Made by a program: the position numbers and the translations under genes. Source: Salvator merianae (lineage: Eukaryota; Chordata; Lepidosauria; Squamata; Teiidae). From it: DNA of 64,000 bases. Below are positions 11,787 to 21,137 of the stretch, in pieces. Location: assembly GCA_003586115.2 (NCBI GenBank), contig QVOM02000126.1, positions 52,870,608 to 52,934,607 of the forward strand, in the 5' to 3' direction. The notes under the pieces were generated by a model. The model did not search any database. It was not told the origin of the DNA and was given only the letters and a program-made list of their open reading frames with translations. The stretch's first letter is position 1, and every line of letters starts with the position of its first letter.

Positions 11787-13295
11787 ATACATGATCCAGA
11801 AGATAAAGCAAGCAGGTGCTAAATAAATAACTAAAGTGCTTAGCTGCATTTAGGGAGAGGAAGCTGGAGGATGATAGAATGGGCTGAAGAAAAAAAAGCA
11901 GCAACGAAGGAACAAAATAAAGACCAGGTGTAAGTTCATCCAGATGAGAAAGTAGAAGATCAGAAATGCACACGCACTGATGAGACATGGAAGGTAAAGA
12001 TGTCCCAAAGTTAAGCTTGATTGCTAGTGATCACACAGATACATAGCTAGTTTTCTTGGCACCTATATGGAAGGAGTTTGGCATTGTGTTCTTCCAGGGT
12101 CCATCTGCATGCAAAGTAGATGTTTGACCATGGAGATTTGATTGCACAAAATGAGGCAATAAAATTATGAACGTGAAGAATCCTTTCAGAAACTGAAAGC
12201 TTGGATCCCAAGATCTGAATTACGAGCCATCTTTATGTGCCAGCAAGACACATTTCTGAAGACATTTTTAAGTAATTCCAGACAAAAAGCATCTGAGCAT
12301 TCTGTCTGAGTTTCTGCACTGAGCTGCTGTTGCCCTCTACCCATTGAGATCTAAATGTCCCTTATTTTTATAACTATTGTCCTTTGACCTATTTTACCAA
12401 ATCCCAAAGCATCAAGAATCTGAATGGACCATAAGATAGAAGTGAATATAGTTAGGTCACACAAATCACCTCACGAATTGCTGTGTGACAGAGGTGAGGT
12501 GCACTGCTGTCTAGCCAGAGCACAAGTAATAGCAGTGATTAGCCTGTCAGTGTTTGGATGAGATTTGTTCTGGCTAGAGCAAGGTAAAGACCTAAGAGTA
12601 AAAAATGAAGTCCTTAAGAAGAGCAAGCAAACTCTGCATCCATAGTTGTGGTGCTCATAAAGCAGGTGCTAATCCAGTATGGGTTCTGAGATTGTCTCTG
12701 TCTACTTTTGACTTGGCAGATTTTGCCTGTTGAATGGGGTTAATCGTATTCTTTCTAACTTGCCATAGTAAATAGCCAGCATAAATCTGACAAACACAGT
12801 AATGCTGCCATGGATGGCAACCAATTAAAAATGCATTATACTCAATGAACTGCTATGTCCTTAACAGACTAGATTCATATCATTACAAATTTACAAAAAA
12901 ATGACATCATGCATTATTATGGCCAGTCTGTCACCTTTTATTACAATTACAGACCCAATGTGGTATGGTTATGACCACTGGAACTTTTTATGGGCAGGAA
13001 GGGATGGCAGTGTATTTTCCCAACCCAGATAAAGCCCTAAGCAATTTGAAAGGTTACCTGATGGATTATGTGAGCCTGTATCAGTTTGTCTATGTTTTAT
13101 GATCTGTATTAAAATCAAAAGCTCTTCTTGGATGCCAGCTTGGAGATCGGGGGTGGGGGAGGAGGTAAAAAACCTACCCCTTCCAGTGATGGCCTCACAA
13201 TGGGATTTAATCTTGGGGGATGCTGATGGTTCATGATTGCATACTTTTTGGTTAGGATTTAAAAAAATCATCTGTGTATGATGCATGCACATAAG

Positions 13296-13298
<3 letters not shown>
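11787..13298. other. Intronic sequence, no gene seen
   Basis: About 1.5 kb of sequence in which I recognise no repeat, RNA or coding block. Confidence 0.5.
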
Positions 13299-13346
<48 letters not shown>

Positions 13347-13349
13347 CCC

Positions 13350-13382
<33 letters not shown>
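13299..13382. repeat. (CT)n then (AC)n compound microsatellite
   Basis: About 32 CT units interrupted by a C7 run, followed by about nine AC units. It explains the E/R-rich 155-aa minus-strand frame at 12969-13436. Confidence 0.97.
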
Positions 13383-14122
13383 TGCATATGGCTTTATGTT
13401 ACTGCTTTTTGTTGATGCTTTGTATTTTTGCATCAAGAGGAAAGGTTTAATCTTCTACATAAGCTGCCCCGTGAGGGTCTCAGTACAGTATCTCAAATTT
13501 ACCAATCCTTCCAAAATCCAAGAACGCTAGTTAGTTCTATAATACGCCTGCCCAAACAGGCCTATCTATCCACCTTATCTGTGTTTTAAAAAGGGAAAAT
13601 CTCAATAGTGCAGAAAACCACATGTTCATTAGACAACAAATGATACTTTGCAGAGGGATTATAGGCTTCTCTTCCTACTGGAAGAACTGATTATGCCTTT
13701 GATTGAGGTTAGATTTAAAACTTATCCATGCTTCCAGCCTTCTAACTGCAAGAAGACAAAGTAAGAGAAAGACATCTCTTTCCCACCCTTATTTTTTTAC
13801 TCTACATCAAAAGAGTTAGTTTCTTTTGGAAGCCCAGAGAAACACATTTTCCAGAAGTCTGGCAGCTGTGCAACATCAAACATAACAGCCCACTAAAATG
13901 TTAAGATGGGATATGTGCCACTGCTTAGGAAAACAGAGTAACGTTTCACAAAGTAATCTGCAAGCACATGGAACTATTTTCCGTACTAGCATTGACTTGG
14001 ACAAAAGAAAAGGCATCCTATGTATCTATTGCACCTCCCCCGGCTGTAGAAGGAATAGTACATGTTGTTCTTTCCATCAAGGCTGTCCCCTGGATTTTAT
14101 AACTGTTTACAGTCTTTCACAG
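13383..14122. other. Intronic sequence, nothing recognised
   Basis: No features seen. Confidence 0.45.
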
Positions 14123-14130
14123 GTTGCAAA

Positions 14131-15304
14131 TAGGGATGTGCACGAAAGGAATTTTCTCTGTTCATTTCGCAATGCATCGAAGCTTCGTTGCTTCATTTTC
14201 GTACGAAAACGGAAGTCGCGAAAATGGCGACTTTCGTTTTCGCAGTGAAAATTTTCGCGAAAAAACCGGAAGTGCAAAATCAATGAAACAAGTAGCGAAA
14301 AACAAACGCCGCATATCCCCCTGCCCTGTCCCTTCTATATTTGACCGTCCACGTTGCTAATTTAAAGAGTTGCTTCATTAAAGGTAAAAATTGCACAGAG
14401 CTTACTTTTTACCGGCGGCCGGTTTGTAGCAGGATTCAAAGCAATGAAGGCACGTTTGGGGTTCCTCACTGCAGATCGAAAGCAAGTGAAAGCAAGCGAA
14501 GGAATTTTTTTCGCTTTGATTTTTCATCATTTTCGATGCCTTTTCGACGCTCATGTCTGTGCGCGCATGCGCGCTAACTTCTGTCCCTTTAACTTATCGG
14601 CGCGACTCGACGCTGTCTGCTGTCCGTGCCAATCGTTTGGGGCACAGAAATTATTACCTCACCTATGAGGCGGGCAGGCTTAGTCAGCGACGCGCGAAGC
14701 AATTGCCTTCAGCTCAGCGCATAATTTAGAAGACTGGAGGCAGCCGCAGGATGAAATAACTCCCTCCCTACTTCTGAGCAGCAGCGAAATGACGCCTCGT
14801 CTTGCCCTCCCTCCCTACTTCCGAGCAGCAGCAAAATGACACATCGTCTTGCCCTCCCTCCCTACTTCCGAGCAGCAGCAAAATGACGCCTCGTCTTGCC
14901 CTCCGTTTCAAAAAGCAGAACTATATACCACCATCAAAGACGTTTTATTAACTCCTAGCCATCTGAGTTTCTCATCCTCATGCGGTGCGATCGCTGCGAG
15001 GCAGGCGAAAAGTTAAAAAAATACCATCTTTCCTAATATGATGCATTACAATTTCCACCTCTAGAGGCAGAGGCTTGACGCTATGAAGCTACTGAGCTTC
15101 GTTGCATCGCAGTTTTCGCAGCGAAAAGAGACGAAAATAGCCGTTCGCGGTGAGTGGCGAAGGTCACGAAAATTGACGAAAATGGCCGCGACTTTCGCCA
15201 TTCGCTTTCGCAATAGAGAGGGCACTTTGCATTCGATGCGAATGTCGCGAAGCAACGAAATTCGTACAAAATTTCGTTGCTTCGAATTTTCGTGCACATC
15301 CCTA
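14131..15304. mobile_element. 1174-bp non-autonomous hAT transposon with 8-bp TSD
   Basis: The left end TAGGGATGTGCACGAAA matches the complement of the right end over about 20 bp. The flanks carry a perfect 8-bp duplication, GTTGCAAA (14123-14130 and 15305-15312), as hAT transposases produce. Both ends are packed with CGAAA/TTTCG words in complementary order over about 160-230 bp, probably subterminal transposase-binding sites. The interior holds three tandem 47-bp units (14761-14901). The element is much richer in CpG than its surroundings. No transposase frame is present. Confidence 0.93.
14761..14901. repeat. Three tandem 47-bp units inside the hAT element
   Basis: Units start at 14761, 14808 and 14855, each with TCCCTCCCTACTT and GAGCAGCAGC words and differing by only a few substitutions. 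Confidence 0.95.
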
Positions 15305-15312
15305 GTTGCAAA

Positions 15313-15545
15313 GCATTGCATAGGTCATAACTGAACAACCTAATTTCCCTCCTGAATGGAACAGGGGAAGAATAATTCTTGGTAAGAGAAACTCACCATT
15401 TTGATCGTGAGTTTCACCCCTTGGTGTGAATGGGAGCTATATTGGTAAGTGGCATACCTTTCAATATCAGGGAGCTTCAAAATCTGTGCTCTTTTAGGCA
15501 CCTCAGAAATGATAATGAGAGAGATATTCACCACTGGCCAATGCT
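15313..15545. other. Intronic sequence between two elements
   Basis: No features seen. Confidence 0.4.
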
Positions 15546-16013
15546 GAGCCTTTCCGCTCTTGCCAACAGCAGATTGGATTCTAATAGGACAGATGACTCT
15601 GGGCAGGAACGAGGTTGTCTGCATTGGGATAACCTCTTCTGTTCCAGCCCTCTTCTGTTCACACTGGCTTGAAGGCTTGCACCAGCTTTGGAACCAGCGT
15701 GACAGGGGGGGGGGGAAGCTCTGAAAGCTCCAAAATGCCTAGTGGACCCATCATGACAGTATACCTTATTATGCTGGAGCAGTGGATATAGCACTGATAT
15801 AGCACCTCCTAGTACGCCAGTAGATCTCTTTAAAGAAGTCTACTGCTAGACCAGCCTACCATTTTGGATCTCCTGGTCCAGTTTAGTCTTTATCCTGTGC
15901 AGAAGGGGCATGCTAGCAGGAGTTAGGGCTTTCCTTAGATTACACCAGCAAGCGTAAGGAAAGTTCACAGTACACGTGCTGGTCCAGTCAACCAGGAACT
16001 GCAGAATCACACT
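15546..16013. mobile_element. Diverged copy of the GGCCTTTCTGCAC MITE family
   Basis: Starts GAGCCTTTCCGCTCTTGCC and ends AACTGCAGAATCACAC. It keeps the order GTTCACACTGGCTTGAAGGC, AGCTCTGAAAGCTCC, a GTAGATCTCTTTAAAGAAGT hairpin, and ATCCTGTGCAGAAGGGGCAT. Boundaries are approximate. Confidence 0.6.
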
Positions 16014-16634
16014 CCCCCTGCCTTTACACTAGCCAGAAGAGTGACCGTTCCAGCTTCCTGACTCACTCTCTCCTCCACTGCAATGCGATACAGTCTAGCA
16101 ACATCTAGCGGGCTATTGTCAGATGTGTAAAAACAGAATAGAATGTGTCTTGGAAGGATGTAATGATTTCTGTCTTTGCATTTCTAAGGAATGAAACGTA
16201 GTGAAGTAAAAATGCTATAGGCACAAGCACGATCTGCACGTTGCCTTTATGGTGCCATGGAATCCACGTGGAACCGCATCCATTGAGTTGCCATGCTGTC
16301 ATAAGCACTCTGTAGAGCACCTGAACAGTACAGCAGCACAAAGAGCTCTGAGAGCAGCTTGTGCAGTTTGCCATTGGTGCTTCTGCCACTCCCTTACTGC
16401 CTCTGGGGCTTGAGGTGATCCACTTGTCTCCTTGGTGGCCTGTGCAAGTGTCCAGTAACAGCCCCCTAGTTGTTAATGTCACAGCCAGAGAATGAAAGTT
16501 CCCTGCTGCAATGTTACTGTGGTGGGGACAGATAACACTGTGTGAACAGCAGATTGGAGCAGAGTGAGATGAGAACTGCATTTGTAATGTCCTATCTTCA
16601 AACATTGGCTGAAAGCCAACAGCAGAGATTTTTA
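16014..16634. other. Repeat-like sequence, family unresolved
   Basis: Contains a GTTGCCATGCTGTCATAAGC word also found, slightly changed, near 37968, and other words like those near 45040-45130. This suggests another dispersed DNA element. The 181-aa minus-strand frame across it resembles no protein I know. Confidence 0.4.
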
Positions 16635-16712
16635 GGCTGCACCCAGACATCTCTTACTTATTCCGTTATATTTGGATATTCTGGAATACAGCATGGATGT
16701 TCCAGAACTGTG
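16635..16712. mobile_element. Partial copy of the 107-bp foldback MITE
   Basis: Begins GGCTGCACCCAGACAT and continues CTCTTACTTATTCC then TTTGGATATTCTGGAATA. The right arm is lost. Confidence 0.65.
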
Positions 16713-16900
16713 CTGTGTTGAAGACTCTAAGGCCGCGTTCACACACGTAAAAATATATATATTTGAGGCAGCTTAGGGACAGTCGGCAGGTGGGATTATG
16801 CAGGCCAATCTGCCCCTTCCCATCTCTCATGATCATTCTAGGCTTGCAAAGATGGATTAGCGATGAAATGAAACACAAGGGTCACACACTACTGTCTCTA

Positions 16901-17933
16901 GGGGCCTTTCTGCATTTACCTTTAATACAGAATAGATGGTTCCATAGTCCTCTTTTTGGTCTCTTTTGTCCACATGCTGGTGGACTAGAGAGGCTCTGCT
17001 CCCTGCTAGTGTGCTTCATCTACACCAGATGGAGTGTAATCCAGATCAAGAGGGTCCTGATCTGGATTACTGATGGACCTGATTGAACAGGTCCACCAGC
17101 ATCCCAGCAGGGGGTAGTCCAGAACATGGAAGGATGAAGAAGGTGCACATCTCCATAATCCAGTTTAGTGGGGGACCCATTTTGGCAGTGCTCAGGGGCT
17201 CTGAGATCAGTAACTTTCATTCCTGGCTGTTGGAGTTTGGGCCTGTTCGCACTGTGCGAGTGGAACGTTCTTGTCCGTTCGCTAGAATGGAGCTTTCGCA
17301 CTGCCGCGGGCGCACGCCTCACCTGATCCGAACCACTTGGTACCTGATTCGAACCTGATGTTGGGTAAGGCAAGACAAGTAAAAGCTTGTCTTCATCCCG
17401 ACCTGCGCGATGGAGCGAAGATCGGGCACGGTGCTTTCGCACTGTTTGCAATGGTGTCGGGCGTGGCTGGCGCGGCTACGCATACGTGGTCGCTGCTTGG
17501 TACCCCGGTACAAAGTTTTTGTACCCTGGTACGATACTTCGTGCCCGGGATAGCCCTTTGGGCTTGGCAGCTGAGCTGCTGTTACGAAGCCGGCTTCGTA
17601 ACGAGCCCTCTGGGTACGAAGTAGGTATGAAGTGGGCGTGATGGTACGAAGTACGGTAACGAACTAGCGATGCCATTCGCACTGTTCCCGCTGCTGGTCA
17701 GCTTCGGGTCCATTCCTCTGGCCGGGAGTGCGAAGGGCACCAAGCGTTCCCCAACCCCTCCGGTTCGAAGCCAACTACTCGGAACGGTCTACCGAGCTCA
17801 GTGCGAAAAGGCCCTTTGTGTAGGCTGGCTCTGAAGCTCACGAGAGCTTTGAGGTTAGTACAGGAGCTAGACTGGAAGAGTCATCACAGTGCAGACAGCA
17901 TTGTTGTGGCCTGAGATCCTAATCAGAAGGCAT
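16901..17933 (+). mobile_element. GGCCTTTCTGCAC-family MITE nested in the 16731 element, TSD CTA
   Basis: Starts GGGGCCTTTCTGCATTTACC, ends near CAGAAGGCAT, and is flanked by CTA (16898-16900 and 17934-17936). Without the inner insertion and its TTT it is about 454 bp, the same size as its relatives. Aligning the outer host with other copies shows that its sequence resumes directly after 17936, which supports the boundary. Confidence 0.8.
17239..17814 (+). mobile_element. 576-bp CpG-rich Harbinger-like MITE, innermost insertion, TSD TTT
   Basis: Ends are GGGCCTGTTCGCACTG and its near-complement CAGTGCGAAAAGGCCC, flanked by TTT at 17236-17238 and 17815-17817. It is full of CpG and CGAAG/TACGAAG words, unlike the neighbouring sequence. 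A second copy in inverse orientation is at 19417-19969. No complete transposase gene. Confidence 0.9.
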
Positions 17934-17939
17934 CTAATG

Positions 17940-18022
17940 TTCTTTGTAGTTGCTTTGTTTGTTATGTATGAATGCAGCCTAAGGCTTTGTAGTTGCTTTG
18001 TTTGCTATGTGTGAATGCAGCC
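17940..18022. repeat. 43-bp tandem duplication of a MITE right end
   Basis: TTTGTAGTTGCTTTGTTTG through GAATGCAGCC is present at 17940-17979 and again at 17983-18022, each followed by TAA. Confidence 0.92.
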
Positions 18023-18025
18023 TAA

Positions 18026-18214
18026 GGCTGTTCACATGCAGTAAAAAATGCACCTCAGAAGTGGCTCAGAGATGATTCAGAGGTAGTTCTGTCACGCACC
18101 TGTGTGCTCATCCCACCTTCAATGTACATTAAAGGCCAAATAATGCACTTCCAAAGTGCATTATAAGTGGTTTTGAATGTGGATGAGAATGCTAGTGCCA
18201 TGTGCTTCTACGTA
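18026..18214. mobile_element. MITE related to 56685-56908, preceded by TAA
   Basis: Begins GGCTGTTCACATGCAGTAAA and has internal complementary words AATGCACTTCCAAAGTGCAT and ACATTAAAGGCCAAA, shared with 56685. The right end is diverged, but the next element starts after a TAA at 18215-18217. Confidence 0.65.
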
Positions 18215-18217
18215 TAA

Positions 18218-18473
18218 GGATGTGTTCACACTAAAAAAAAAAACCCTCTGATGAAGCTTAGAGATGGTGGGTTGGTGGGATTTTTCACAGACCCAGTCTG
18301 CCCCTTTCCCTCTTATGAACATTCCAGGCCAGAAAAAGTGAATTTGGGACGGAATGAGAACATGAGGCCACACCCTATAGTTTCTAAAGTGCTTTTGAGA
18401 CACACATTTTTGCTGTGTCTGGGATTCTTTCAAGCTTTTGTTGTTGTTGTTGTTGCTATGTGTGAACCCAACC
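18218..18473 (+). mobile_element. 256-bp Harbinger-like MITE, TSD TAA
   Basis: Left end GGATGTGTTCACACTAAA, right end GCTATGTGTGAACCCAACC, flanked by TAA at 18215-18217 and 18474-18476. Near the right end is a short (GTT)n run at about 18438-18456. Confidence 0.88.
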
Positions 18474-18476
18474 TAA

Positions 18477-19413
18477 ACATATCCATCTTGAGCAAAAGAC
18501 TAAGGAGATGCTGTCCAGCATACATTGTCTGTGTATCATCTTTTGTATATAGGTTTTTATGACATGGTTGCATGAATTTTATAATTTTGAATTTTTAAAA
18601 TTATTATACTTTATATTTTTTTGTATTTTAATTCTGTACATCTCTTAAAATGACTTTTTAAGCTTATCTAGGCTTTTTTGGTGAACAGGAGATGATTATA
18701 ATAAATAAACAATATTCAGCAGAAAAATGCAAACTCCTAGCATTTAGGTTACTGAAGTATCATTAAAAGAATAACCCAGGGAATATGGGTGGAAGACCTG
18801 CTAACTTGTTACATGTATATCAAGATGTATGCTAGGATTTTAAGTTGTGTGTTATTTCAAGCCAAAATGTTTGTGTTTTCCGTCAATCAGAGTAGGAAAA
18901 CATCCCTCTCTATTTTAATAAATAAAAATATTTATACCACTACAAACATGTAAATGTTTTTATACCACTGCGAACATGAATTGGATCTAAAACCTGAGCA
19001 AACCTGGTAAAAATCCCAGAGCTTAAGAAACAGCTTTTATTTTCTTTAAAGAACAATGATTCCAGCATCTGGAGCCTCAAAAACCAATGGATTACAGCTT
19101 TGGGTTCCGATACACCAAAGTGTGTAAAAGGAAGCATGTGAGTTTTAAAGTTTCTGTGCACTGCAACTATGATATATATGTGTGAGTATATTTCTGTCTA
19201 TGAGTATCATTGTTGAAAAATAGCTAAATCTGGCCAGATTCAAGAATGTATTTTCCAAACCTGGGATACCTTGAAGTGGTGCATAGAAACTGGGGTAAGA
19301 AGCAGAAAGTTTACAGTAACTGAAAAAGTTATAGATCATTGCATGGTTTTCACCACCATTAGCAAATAAACATACTCATTCAGTAGACTGGACCAAATGC
19401 CTGCTTAGTACGC
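18477..19413. other. Intronic sequence, AT-rich
   Basis: No transposon or coding feature recognised. Confidence 0.45.
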
Positions 19414-19416
19414 TTT

Positions 19417-19969
19417 GGGCCTTTTCGCACTGAGCTTGGTAGACCGTTCCCAGTAGTTGGCTTTGGACCAGAGGGGTTGGAGAACGTTGGCTGCCCTTTG
19501 CGCTCCCGGCCAGAGGAACAGACCCGAAGCCAACCAGCAGAGGGAATAGTGTGAATGGCAGCCGCTAGTTCCGTACCGCACTCCGTACCATCGAGCTTCG
19601 TACCCAGAGGGCTCATTACAGAGCCGGCTTCATAACAGCAGCTAGGCTGCCATGCCCAAAGGGCTATCCTGGGTGTCAAAACTTCGCACCGGGGTGTGAA
19701 GCTTCGGACCACGCATGCGCGGCCGTGCCAGCCACGCCCGGTCGCCATTGCAAACGCGGACGGGAGTGCGAAAGCACCGTGCCCGATCTTCGCTCCATCG
19801 CGCAGGTCGGAATTAAGACAAGCTTTTACTTGTCTTGCCTTACCCAGGATCAGGTATGAATCGGGTACGAAGTGGTTCGGATCGGGTGAGGCGCGCGCCT
19901 GTGGCAGTGCGAAAGCTCCGTTCCAGCGAATGGACAAGAATGTTCCACCGCCGCAGTGCGAAAAGGCCC
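19417..19969 (-). mobile_element. 553-bp CpG-rich Harbinger-like MITE, inverted copy, TSD TTT
   Basis: Ends GGGCCTTTTCGCACTG and CAGTGCGAAAAGGCCC are perfect over 16 bp. Flanking TTT at 19414-19416 and 19970-19972. Read on the minus strand it follows the 17239 copy in order: CAATGG near 19745, the lone GGGCTATCC/GGATAGCCC word, and the GAGCCCTCTGGGTACGA word. It explains the 217-aa minus-strand frame 19380-20033. Confidence 0.9.
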
Positions 19970-19972
19970 TTT

Positions 19973-21018
19973 GTCTGCATGGAACTAGTGCTATTCCAGC
20001 CCAGAACCATCCCAAGAGATTCCTATTCCACATTAGCTGTAAACCTGTTTGAAGGGATCTGCAACTGTACTAATGCTGTCTGTTCCAGTCCAGGTATCAT
20101 GCTCCCACACCTGGTTCAGAACAACAAAAATGTCACATCCCCATCTTCGAAGCTCATGCAAGCTTTGAACATCATTTCTGAAACCCTGAAATGGAGGTAG
20201 GTAAGCTGTCATTGGAGACTGGTTTGTTCAGTCCCTTGTGCACTGGGCGCAACACACAAGTGATGGAACCTGGGCCAATTGCTGGCAGGGGTGGCTGGTG
20301 CCTTGGGCAGGGGATCAGTTGTGTGGATTCGAACACCTATGGCACTTCTTCACTGCTATTGGATGGCATTCCTACCCTCATGATGTGGAGGGCACCTGTT
20401 GCGCTTGGCCCAGAACAAGTGGGAGTGGAATAGTTAAACTGCTCCAAGCAAGGTGAGTACAGAAACAGCCTACATATGTTAATCAGGGTCTACAATTTCA
20501 AAGGTTTTTCTTATCTTGCAAAAAGGGACAACTTCCCTCTAACTGAGACGATGCATTTTGCCTGCAGTCTGAGAAGAGATACTTTTGCCTTGAAATCTTG
20601 ACTTCCTGGTCACTTTTTGTTTTTGTTTTTAATAAGCTGAACCTTAAAGATTTTTATATTGGTTTTCACTAGATTTACCTTATACTATATTTAGGAAACA
20701 ATTGATCTACTGTTTCTTTTCCATGTTTTACTTTAGAACAAATACTTTGGAATTTTTCTTTCTACGCTTTCCCCCCCTTTCTTTAAATCTGCTTCGCATT
20801 TTTCTCTTGATGAATCTCATGATTCAGCAGCTGTAGCTGGCAAAATACTACAAACCTAACTGATATTTCAATGAAACTGCTATTTTAATCTGAATTCACA
20901 GGGCAAAGGAGACTTTAATAAGCTGAGAGATAGTAGCTAACGTTCACATTTGTGGGTTCCGCTACACAACACATGTCTAGCTGATTTGGTTCCCTTGCCA
21001 CACATTCACACTGTCATA
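19973..21018. other. Intronic sequence; part may be another DNA element
   Basis: The stretch at about 19980-20450 is GC-richer, with words typical of the MITEs, but no paired ends were found. The rest is AT-rich intron. Confidence 0.4.
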
Positions 21019-21137
21019 GGGCAATTCCATACTGACTGGTATACTGGACCTCGGGCATCCCCTAGACCACACCAACTGCAGAAGGGAAGCTCCTGGTATG
21101 TTTGCTGGTCCAGTATAACAGTCAGTGTGGAACTGCC
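21019..21137. mobile_element. 119-bp MITE, second copy of the 4671 family
   Basis: Inverted ends GGCAATTCCATACTGACTGG and CAGTCAGTGTGGAACTGCC. The internal sequence is the complement of the 4671 copy around CTAGACCACACCAACTGCAG. Confidence 0.75.

Larger units (their letters stand above)
16731..17979 (+). mobile_element. Harbinger-like MITE (host of a nested insertion), TSD TAA
   Basis: The left end GGCCGCGTTCACACACGTAA and right end GTTATGTATGAATGCAGCC are inverted repeats. Flanking TAA at 16728-16730 and 17980-17982 is the canonical PIF/Harbinger duplication. Its own sequence is 16731-16900 plus 17937-17979, about 213 bp, and the rest is the element at 16901-17933. Relatives: 18218-18473, 46840-47160 and 43500-43665 share GCAGGTGGGAT, CAATCTGCCCC and CATTCTAGGC words. 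Confidence 0.85.

Noticed and set aside
12969..13436. 155-aa minus-strand open frame rich in E/R
   Set aside because: Produced by the (CT)n/(AC)n microsatellite at 13299-13382.
16105..16650. 181-aa minus-strand open frame
   Set aside because: No domain, no family resemblance, crosses into a MITE at its upper end and consists of repeat-like sequence.
19380..20033. 217-aa minus-strand open frame as a gene
   Set aside because: It runs through both ends of the CpG-rich MITE at 19417-19969 and beyond; length is explained by few stops in CG-rich DNA.
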